Shown here in pieces: positions 56,440 to 64,000 of a stretch of 64,000 bases of DNA (position 1 is its first letter; every line of letters starts with the position of its first letter). The DNA is from Haemaphysalis longicornis. Lineage: Eukaryota > Arthropoda > Arachnida > Ixodida > Ixodidae. The notes under the pieces are model-generated. The model worked only from the letters and a program-made list of their open reading frames with translations, was not told the origin of the DNA and searched no databases. The DNA lies in the NCBI GenBank assembly GCA_013339765.2, contig CM023454.1, positions 41,312,950-41,376,949 on the forward strand. The letters are read 5' to 3'. The position numbers and the translations under genes were made by a program.

Positions 56440-57147
56440 GAGATGTGCGGACAACGCACGGACGCAGGACATAGCCCCGAGATAGAGATGCTTTGCATGC
56501 AAAATACACCATCTTCCCGTGAAGAATCATGAGGAGGATGCGAGGCGTCACAGGGGTTGCGTGTAGGTTTCATTGTGTTGCCGTTATGTTGTTTCATTTA
56601 TAGGAACACGAAAGGGAACGTAGTGTGACCCCCACGTAGCGACAGAGGAATGTAGAGAAATGTAGATACAGCGAACAGACCGACAACGGCGTTACCTGAT
56701 CGAACCCCTCCTGGTTCTTGTCTCTCTTTATTGCGTGCTCACGCTCCTACCCCGCTGTCCACCCTCTTCGTCCTCTTCCCTGGTTGAGCTGCAAGGCCCG
56801 TGGTGCTTCCCGCCACAGCTTTCCCACGGGAAATTCAACATTCTCCTCCAAAGTTTTCAGTTCGTCGTTTCCCTTGACGTTCAGTTTCGTGTGCCTTCGT
56901 TGTATCAGTAGCTTCTTGACGTAGGTTGAATGAGTCAATTACATAAGGCGCGTTCGTAGGTCTTGGTCTTGTCTCGGTTTTGTAGCGCAGTGGGAAGAGC
57001 GCCACGTGTCTCCCGTTGGGGCAAGAGGGTCGTGGGATCGAAACCGGGTGCCGCTAGCTATTTCTTTTATTTATAGTGTAGGCGCAGAGGTGCGGACAAC
57101 GGACGGACGCCGGACATAGCCCGAGCGAGAGATGCTTTGCATTTAAA
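56440..57147 (+). repeat. Direct repeats of about 60 bp, 645 bp apart, around a tRNA-like SINE
   Basis: Segments 56445-56504 and 57090-57146 are close direct copies. They share gtgcggacaacg, cggacgc, ggacatagcc and agagatgctttgcat. The sequence between them includes a tRNA-like SINE. The arrangement could mark a tandem duplication or two dispersed-repeat copies. Confidence 0.72.
56975..57080 (+). mobile_element. tRNA-like SINE, second family
   Basis: The plus strand has an A-box-like tagcgcagtgggaagagc (56983-57000) and a B-box-like gggatcgaaaccg (57034-57046). A T-rich tail (tttcttttatttatag) follows. The spacing fits a tRNA-derived promoter, but the acceptor stem is poor, so this is a SINE or pseudogene and not a working tRNA. 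It differs in sequence from the Ruka-like family. Confidence 0.6.
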
Positions 57148-57479
57148 ACTGCGCAGGCTCTATCTGTCAGCGAAACATCGCTATCAGCAAAGCGTCACTA
57201 TCACGGCGAAGCATTGCTACCACTACGAGTACGGGATCCTAAACAACATGCGCCAAAAAAGGTGTGTTTGTTTTCTTCAGTATTGGCTACTTTGTTTTAT
57301 TGTATTTTTAGATTGTGGGTTTGTAAACAAGGTTCTTATAACCATCTGTTTCCTTGGAATAAATTAGTGGATAGTCGTGCATCTGCCTCGTCGCTCTCCG
57401 ATTTTTCTGTCCTGGTTTATAGCACTCGTTTTCTTGAAGCAATAGGCACCAACTAGCCCAACAGCATATTTTATTTAAG
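57148..57479. other. Unassigned sequence
   Basis: No gene is supported. The phrase caccaactagcccaacagc at 57447-57466 looks like a dispersed-repeat fragment and borders the tandem array. Confidence 0.4.
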
Positions 57480-58460
57480 GAGTCATATCGAATGGAAGAA
57501 GTGCATGGCACACCAACCTTGATAACAGGGTGCAGAGGGTTTGCATCCGATCCTTTTTTGTGCAACCAAGTCCACTGAATGATCCGTCTGTGCGCCCGGT
57601 ATTCATAGGTTCGAGATGAGGGCCTTCTGCTTGACGTCACTGTGTTAGTCCACCACTGTCTGTGCAGTATGCGTTCGCTGATGTTGGGTGGGGGCAGTTC
57701 TGTTGTGCCTATGGAGTGCTAGTCCCGCGCAGGTGCTGTAGCCTGGACATGCAAGCAGCCTGGATCACCGGCCACAGCGATATGTCCCGGAAGTCACAAA
57801 GCGACCCGGATAACGAAATGTAGAGAAATTAGGATCGGAACCCTTCTGTTGCAAGCAAGTCCACTGAATATTCAGTCTGTGTAGCCGGTATTTATACGGT
57901 AGAGGTGAAGACCTTCCATTCATGCCATTGTGTTTCTTCAGAACTGTCTGTGCAGCCTGCTTTCGCTGATGTCGGGTGCTGGCAGTTTCATTGTGTCTAT
58001 GGCGCATTGATCCGGGGCAGGTGCTGTAGCGTTGACTTGCAAGCAGGCTGGATGACCGGTCACAGGGGTTTGCCCAGTTAGGAAAAAAGCGACCTGATTT
58101 ACAAAGAAAAAAAGGATTAGCATTTCATCCTTTCTGGTGCAACCAAGTGCCCAGAATAATCCGTCTGTGCGCCCAGTATTTATATTGTCGAGATGAAGGC
58201 CTCCCATTGACGTCACTTTGTTAGTCTGGCACTGTTTGTGCAGAATGATTTCGCCGATGCTCGGGGGGGGGGGGGGTGGCAGTTCCTTTGTGTCCGTGGC
58301 GCAAGTGGTCTAGCGCACGTGCAGTAGCATTGACTGACAAGCAGGCTTCATCACCGGCCACAGCGATATGCACCGTAGGGCACAAAGTGAATTACATTAC
58401 GAAGAGCAGAGGGATTATCATCCGATCCTTTATAGTGCAACCAAGTCATTTATTTACCCA
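57480..58460. repeat. Tandem array of an approximately 290-bp unit, three copies plus a partial
   Basis: The marker tgcaaccaagtcc-like sequence recurs at about 57561, 57850, 58138 and 58436, spacing 288-298 bp. Each unit also carries tgacgtcactttgttagt-like, ctgtctgtgcag-like and ggccacagcgatatg-like phrases. One unit has a run of about 14 G near 58263. The units are clearly diverged from each other. No open frame is shared between units. Confidence 0.9.
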
Positions 58461-59039
58461 GCTCGGCCTAAAGCAAGGAACGAGGGCCTGTCCCTCGCCG
58501 TGCTGTGGCATTGAGAAAAATCACGAAAAAGAAATTCTGTCACTTTAAAAACCTGGCACAATACCTGCGTAGTGAGTCAACAAATTTTCGTATCAGCACC
58601 GGAAACGTAAATACTTTTTGACGTATATAGTTGTACACTGAAATACGAAGTTGGAAGAAAAAGGAAAAATGAGGTGGAGCTTACACTAGTGTGGCAAGGT
58701 TAGAGAAACAAAATAGCTGGCAGCCCCTCTCCTTTTGACGGGGACCCGGCTTATAGCCTTCACGCGGATATAGCCTCAGCATGCCGCTGAAGCTTCCCCG
58801 TGACTGGCCGGACCAGATCCTTTCCAAGGCGAGGGTTCACATCCCTCCCAAAGCCGGCGTGCTACCCCGCTTGGTATTTCGCAGAAGCAGGCTTTCCGAA
58901 ATCGGCAACTCAAGGCGAAACTCGGTGTCTGTGCTTCCCAATTCTGGCTCGATTGCATAAAAACTGGCGAGGCTCCTAGTTACCCTGCAAGTGCTGCAAG
59001 ACCACGCAAGCCTGGAGCACGTCAGGTGCTCCTCATTAC
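58461..59039. other. Unassigned, locally GC-rich sequence
   Basis: The part at 58740-58960 is GC-richer than its surroundings and has a 60-codon minus-strand frame without recognisable motif. No support for a gene. Confidence 0.4.
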
Positions 59040-59179
59040 CCTGAATTCTTCCGATATAGACTCTTCCACTTCTACTCTTAGCTGTACCAGCCTTTTCAAG
59101 AAAGCCCTAACTTTGTCCACTTAACGCATGTGCATAACATGTCACAGCTTGTGGCGGAACAAACGCGTGCAACCATATT

Positions 59180-59270
59180 ACACCTCATACTCACTAATCA
59201 ACCTGGTAATGCAGTTACTGATGTCGTAAATGAAATCAGTGATCATCGCGCCGTACATTACTCCTAATCT
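59180..59270 (+). pseudogene. End of the endonuclease domain of the 59-61 kb LINE
   Basis: The plus strand reads LTNQPGNAVTDVVNEISDHR, the LLDLxLTNxPxxVxxV...SDH motif at the end of LINE endonucleases, with the catalytic His kept. Confidence 0.8.
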
Positions 59271-59949
59271 ATACCACTGTCCGATAAATCCTAGGAGCCC
59301 ATACTCAATTACGCACACTCAAATGTCGAGAAAATGAATCGCATGCTGGCAGAGTCTGCACCCGATTTCGAAGCCAGTTTTGAAGATTGCACTGCAAATA
59401 AAAGCTAGGTTATATTTTGAGACATGTTAAAATGAATCGAAGGTTTTTGTATTCTAAAAATAACTATTTGTTCAACAAAAAACGATCCGTGTTAAAACAG
59501 AATACGAAAAGAAGTCTTAACAAAAATGCGCGAGCATTTACGAAGGCGTTACAGATAAATTCGACAGAAGTCTGGCATAATTAGAAGAATGTGTGGAGAG
59601 AAACTGAAACCACCCAAAACAAGCCAAACAAAAATATTTCTAGTTCACACTGCCTTAGCTCCTGATGAATTACCCTACAAAATTTTTGGAGGGTACTAAA
59701 CCCTAAAAAAGCTTATTACGCGACCTTGCTAGAAGCCGAGCAGGGTGATTCTCGGTCGGCTTATGAAACCGCGGAAAAACTCTGCGATCAGTTTGCCTCG
59801 GTATCTTTAAATGAGTTTCCATTATATTCCCAAGACATATCATAGACCTTAATTGATAATACCTTTCTCCAAATAGACATGACCGAAAATGGCGTAGCAC
59901 GTGCAATTGAGCTACTTGAGCACAACACGAGCCCAATGTCTGATGGCCT

Positions 59950-61060
59950 TAGCGCCAAAATTATGAAATAAACCGCTCAAAATTTATCATACCTCTTTAA
60001 ACTAAGATTTCAGCAGTCAATTTACCCAAGTTGAGTGGCAGGTGATTGCAAATTAGCATTAGCGATACCTATATACAAACCTGGCTTAAAATTATGCGTC
60101 AAGGTTTATCGGCCAATCTCTCGTACTTTTATTCCGTGAAAAATACTCGAGCAAATTCTGTTTACGCACATCGTATCAGACTTATAAAAAGAACTCTGTA
60201 ATAGGTAACCAACATGGTTTCTGCTATAATCGAACTTGCGACACTCCGCTGTTCGAATTGGTCGCTGACCTTAATGATTTTCCGAATATTTCAAGCTAAA
60301 CTGACGCACCTTTTTAGATTTCTAGGGCATTTGACCACGTTCAGCACAAACGGTTAATGACTAACATTTGCAATGTACATCTGGTCGGCAAAACAACCAA
60401 GTGGATAAGCGGTTTTCTTACTAACAGGGTTCAGTCAATTAAACGTAACAACGTTATCTCTAGTCCCAGACCTGTTACGTACGGAGTACCATAGGATTCC
60501 CTGCTCGGCCCTTTATTTTTTCTAGTCTATAATAATGATATCAGATCAAACATTAACTCTTCACTGCGTCTCTCAGCCTAGAATATCGTAATTTACAAGG
60601 AAATTACTGAATCAAACAACGTAACCATCTGTATTCCAAACCTTCCATAATTATAAGGATGGTGCCGTTTATGGCCAATGCAAAAAATATTAGCAAAACC
60701 AAGCACGTGCGCTTATCTTCTGTTGCAGACCCTTCGCCCAAGAAGTATGTCATAAACAACTCAGTAATTGAACAGTCGAATCTATCGAATATCTAGGCAT
60801 TTTATTTCACTTTGATCTAACGTAGACTAGCCATGTAGAATACACTGCCGCGTAAGCGTTACAGAAAATTGGTTTTCTCAAGGGCCGCCTGAAACTTGCA
60901 AACAAAGACACTAAACATCACGCATACAATACTCTCATCCAGGCAATCCTAGAACATGCTTCCATAGTATGTCAGCCTCACAAAACAATCCCTACTGATA
61001 AGCTCGAATCTGTTGAAAACGAAGCCGCCCGATTTATTTTGTCTTGTTATTCCCTGTACG
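59950..61060 (+). pseudogene. Reverse transcriptase of the 59-61 kb LINE
   Basis: The plus strand shows LALAIPIYKPGLKLCVKVYR, KILEQILFTHIVS, NQHGFCYNRTCDTPLFELV and FLDFRAFDHVQH-like sequence. Then come YGVPDSLLGPLFFLVYNND-like motif B and, where YADD is expected, LSA-stop-NIVIYKEI. C-terminally it reads FLKGRLKLANKDTKHHAYNT and ENEAARFILSCYS. The catalytic Asp pair is lost. (Motifs damaged by a stop are written without it.). Confidence 0.8.
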
Positions 61061-61460
61061 AAAGTTTGTAATTCATTAGGAAATGTGTATATCTCTCACC
61101 TCTTGCCATGCGGCGCTAATAAATCTGCTTATCTTTCTTCCACAACCTATATCACAGTGTTTATATCACAACTTATATCACAAATTATATAGGTTATATA
61201 GGTTTTATCACAACTTATATCACAGACAATCTTAGCCAATGCCTTTTTGCAGCGGTATAACGTGATCTGCAGCTTTTTCAATGTGCTCACTTGTCAAATT
61301 CTTGCTGTGTTCTTTCTTGCTTATTCTGGTTGACCAACTGTGTATCCTGCGCATGTTACTTGTCTTCTTGTTTTATCGTTAAAACAATATTTGCTGTTGT
61401 CTCCTTATGCAATGCCCTCGAGGCCCCTGCGGTATATAAAAAAATAACAAAAAAGGGGCC

Positions 61461-62828
61461 CACGCTCACGTGCGCATGCCTTGGTTTAGTTTGCTAGCAA
61501 TGCACAATGCAGAACCGGGAGCTTAAGCTGTCCTGCAGTTAAAAGAGGAGTCGAGAAATCAATGCAGTATACGTCCGCACCAGACGCTATTGCCACCGCC
61601 TCAGCAAGAACTCCTATAATTGCCACAAGTCCCACGCAGTCATCCCATGTCTCGGGCACATGTACGACACTAAAGGCCTTTCGTTTCCTGCCATTCCAAA
61701 GAAGAAAGGTGGGAGCCACACCAGGCGAAACTTTCCTTTTCATTCTGTATTCATGCAATTGGAAGTAGCCAGCACGTTATGTTAAAAAGGATGTGCGACG
61801 AAACAAACAGTAAAAACATCAAAAACAAGCATCCAAACAAACAGCTAATGACCCAAGAAACAATGAACAATGACGAATCGGGTGTTTTTTTAGTAGGACT
61901 ATAAACACAGCGTAGTTAGAAATACGAACGAAGATCGTGGGTGTACCAAAGCCAGGACATGCGGAATATGCGGATCCAGATACGTAAAACATTTTAGGAG
62001 TAATGTGGTCCTCGCGACAATTAAAGCTATAAAGGACACGCAAAAATAACTTGTTGTCAAGTACAGCCGACACCAAAGTGATGTAATGAAGAATTACCCA
62101 ATTAGTCAGGCTAGTGTAGACAGGCTTCATGGAGAAATAGCCTCCCCGGAGACTCTTTGATGCCCCTGAGAGATTGTTAAATTTGTGGCTCGGTAATGAC
62201 TTGGGGAGGCTTCTCTAATAAGTTGGTGGTGATTCAAGATTCGAGAACCGTGGCTGGTAAATGGTATAGTGAATGTTCCAGGGAGCCTATGCGTTTGGAA
62301 AGTAGAACGTTTGAATCGTTTACGTGAATTGTTTTCGCATCGAATGAGGGATTGTAATGCGAATAATAAAAACTTTTAACGAGGGTGTTTATTATTTTAG
62401 TTCTGGTGAAGGTGTACCAGTAAACCGAGTCAAGGTGGGTGCACGTGTGCGTGCGGCTTCTGACAAAATAGGTGTATTTTACGAAATGAGCGACCGACAC
62501 AAACTCACACTAAGTCGGATAAAACTGCACTGATAAGAAAAACTTGGTACCTCCTTCCTAAAAAAAGATTTCGTTATAAAATACGTGAGATAACGCCCTG
62601 AAAATCTGTGCGCAGATTGAAGTACGTATCCAAATGAGACAGGGACTGCTGTTTCATGAATAAATAAAGCCAAGTCTATTTGCTCAGTGGGAATATGCTT
62701 TTTGCTTTACGGTACGGGCGGTTTTGTGGGAGTTCTCAGTAGGCTTGGACAAAACTTGGGAGACTGGCAAGGTGTCTGTCGCCAGACATCGACGACAGTG
62801 AACGGGAGCAAAAGTGAACGAAATGAAA
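61461..62828. other. Unassigned sequence
   Basis: A 90-codon minus-strand frame at 61486-61758 (VPETWDDCVGLVAIIGVLAE and CIDFSTPLL) has an even hydrophobic composition, but I do not recognise it and see no neighbouring exon signals. At 61150-61215 the phrase acttatatcaca repeats several times. Otherwise nothing nameable. Confidence 0.4.
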
Positions 62829-63099
62829 CTGATGATGATGATGGTTTGAGTTTAATGGCGCAAGGCCGACATGGGCAAAGTGTGCCGAACACAAAAGATA
62901 TTTGATGAGAAGCGAACACGAATAAAATCAGTTTAACACTATGAGCACTGATTGCGTAAAGGGACAGGGTGAAGAACAACAGTGGTTAAAAGACAAATAA
63001 GGTGGCTGATGTATAGGACCAGGGGTAAAATTATGGGTGGTATGAAATGTTTTGTAAAAAATGGACTTCTCATAGTTACCTAAAGGTGCGCTGAACGAA

Positions 63100-63480
63100 A
63101 AACATGGCATCGTCTCCTAAGATGTATGACGGGTGTGGTGGAATATGTCATGTGTGTAGTTGTGGGAAGTGTTTGCGTCGTGTAATGTTGAATGCCTTAC
63201 ATTGTATGAGGACGTGGATCACGGATACGGCCTCTCAGCACCTGCTGCACAGAGGTCTTGGAGATCTAGTGAGAAGGTGCGAGTGCGTTTCTGGTGTGTT
63301 CTCTATCCATAATCTAGCCAAGGCAACTTCAGGGTGGCTATTGCGTGTGCCGGTGGTACATGGTCCCAAGTGTGATTTTATTACGTTAACTTGTCTGTTT
63401 GTTCACTCCAGTGTGTTTGCCATGTTTTGCGAAGTTTTTGTCTGATGTGTGGTTTCATGTCGGTGCAGGGTAATTAGGTT
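63100..63480 (-). pseudogene. C-terminal region of the right-edge I-group LINE
   Basis: The minus strand reads EVALARLWIENTPETHSHLL then PLCSRC, a stop, and EAVSVIHVLIQCKAFN, giving C-x2-C...H-x4-C, followed by KHFPQLHT. It aligns with the C-terminal part of the 13.3-16.8 kb element (EVALATLRIGHTRVTH, CSRCGKGLSVVHILITC). Confidence 0.8.
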
Positions 63481-63592
63481 ATGTCTACTGTATTCAAGAG
63501 TGTAGCAGCAGCATCATTCGATCCGTGGCTTCGTTCGCGGCTACACCACAGAGGCCAGGGACCCAGCAAAGAACCAGTTTAGATTTGTGGTC

Positions 63593-63970
63593 TTACATGG
63601 ACATCATACTCTTGACTATCAGATCGACAACAGGGTTTTTGGAAGACTCTGTTGACGGCAATGCCCGCACAACACTGAGGGAATCTGTATATATAATGGA
63701 TTGTGGGATGTGGCTTTGAAGTATATGATTAACAAAAAGAAGTACATTGTAAGGCTCTGCCGTAAATATACTAGTATTACTATTGAGAGTTATAGTGACA
63801 TTAGGCCCGGCCCCATGCATCGTGCAGAACACAAAGGTGGCAGTTTTAGAGGCATCCCTACAAATTTCAGAACATTGATTCTTATGCTGCAAATACAAGA
63901 AGTGTTGCTGAATTGCAATTGTGGGATGGGAGCTCATTTTATATTTATATGTGTAAAAGATTTGTGGCAT
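63593..63970 (-). pseudogene. RNase H domain of the right-edge I-group LINE
   Basis: The minus-strand frame, open for 125 codons, reads CRDASKTATFVFCTMHGAG (first Asp), SIFTAEPYNVLLFV (Glu) and IIYTDSLSVVRAL (second Asp). This is better preserved than the RNase H at 13.9-14.3 kb. The final His region lies in another frame below 63593. Confidence 0.85.
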
Positions 63971-64000
63971 GATACATTTGCGGAGATGCCATGGTGCTTT

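Larger units (their letters stand above)
59040..61460 (+). mobile_element. CR1-like LINE, 5'-truncated, plus strand
   Basis: It starts in the last part of the endonuclease and runs to a 3' end with caatgccctcgaggcccctg followed by an A-rich tail. The 3' end resembles that of the LINE at 2.4-6.5 kb, so the two probably use the same kind of template recognition. Dense stops and shifts mark an old copy. Confidence 0.82.
62829..64000 (-). mobile_element. I-group LINE 3' part, minus strand, cut by the window edge
   Basis: The 3' end on the minus strand reads cttgcgccattaaactcaaaccatcatcatcatc, nearly the same as the element at 13.3 kb, so both belong to one family. Moving upstream, the C-terminal zinc-knuckle-like region and RNase H follow. 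The rest of the element lies beyond 64000. Confidence 0.87.

Noticed and set aside
55940..56551. 203-codon minus-strand open frame as a gene
   Set aside because: It crosses the boundary of a Penelope-like element into purine-rich sequence and has no recognisable domain; overlapping long frames on the plus strand suggest a composition effect.
57480..58460. Tandem gene family
   Set aside because: No open frame is conserved among the three 290-bp units.
61486..61758. 90-codon minus-strand frame as a host exon or gene
   Set aside because: Composition is protein-like, but no domain, splice pattern or neighbour supports it. I leave it as unassigned and not as a CDS.

Overview
The window looks like repeat-rich, non-coding DNA from an arthropod, most probably a hard tick. 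That assignment is inference. It rests on the tRNA-derived SINE with a head like tick Ruka SINEs, the CR1-like and RNase H-bearing I-group LINEs, the Penelope-like elements, and the lack of any operon or bacterial signal. I found no host protein-coding gene that I could support. Almost every open frame I can interpret is a decayed piece of a transposable element (TE).

Layout: a CR1-like LINE with both ORFs at about 2.4-6.5 kb (its ORF1 begins with a 2A ribosome-skipping peptide); a SINE at 7.6 kb; a minus-strand I-group LINE at 13.3-16.8 kb carrying a TTAA-flanked MITE; a LINE C-terminus at 16.9 kb; a minus-strand LTR and gag remnant at 17.5-18.7 kb; a composite repeat with a 134-bp satellite at 18.8-20.3 kb; two Penelope-like elements head to head, forming a 4.7-kb imperfect palindrome, at 21.9-26.7 kb; a second I-group LINE at 27.0-28.7 kb; an inverted, larger copy of the composite satellite repeat at 30.4-36.6 kb, interrupted by another CR1-like LINE; a SINE at 39.2 kb; a minus-strand LINE with an SGNH-esterase-like ORF1 at 42.4-45.7 kb; a plus-strand LINE split by a SINE at 46.0-48.6 kb; a minus-strand CR1-like LINE with a second, decayed 2A motif and a Tigger-like insertion at 49.5-53.8 kb; a minus-strand Penelope-like element split by a MITE and by a SINE at 53.8-56.0 kb; a tRNA-like SINE at 57.0 kb; a 290-bp tandem array at 57.5-58.5 kb; a CR1-like LINE at 59.0-61.5 kb; and a third I-group LINE running off the right edge.

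The most notable biology is the 2A peptide at the N-terminus of LINE ORF1, present once intact and once as a relic in a separate element. Several insertions can be verified from the sequence alone, because removing the insert and one target-site copy restores the interrupted reading frame. This gives a relative order of events in several nests. Everything here appears transpositionally dead: catalytic residues are mutated and frames are broken. Much of 7.8-13.2, 28.7-30.4, 36.6-42.4 and 61.5-62.8 kb holds nothing I can identify.
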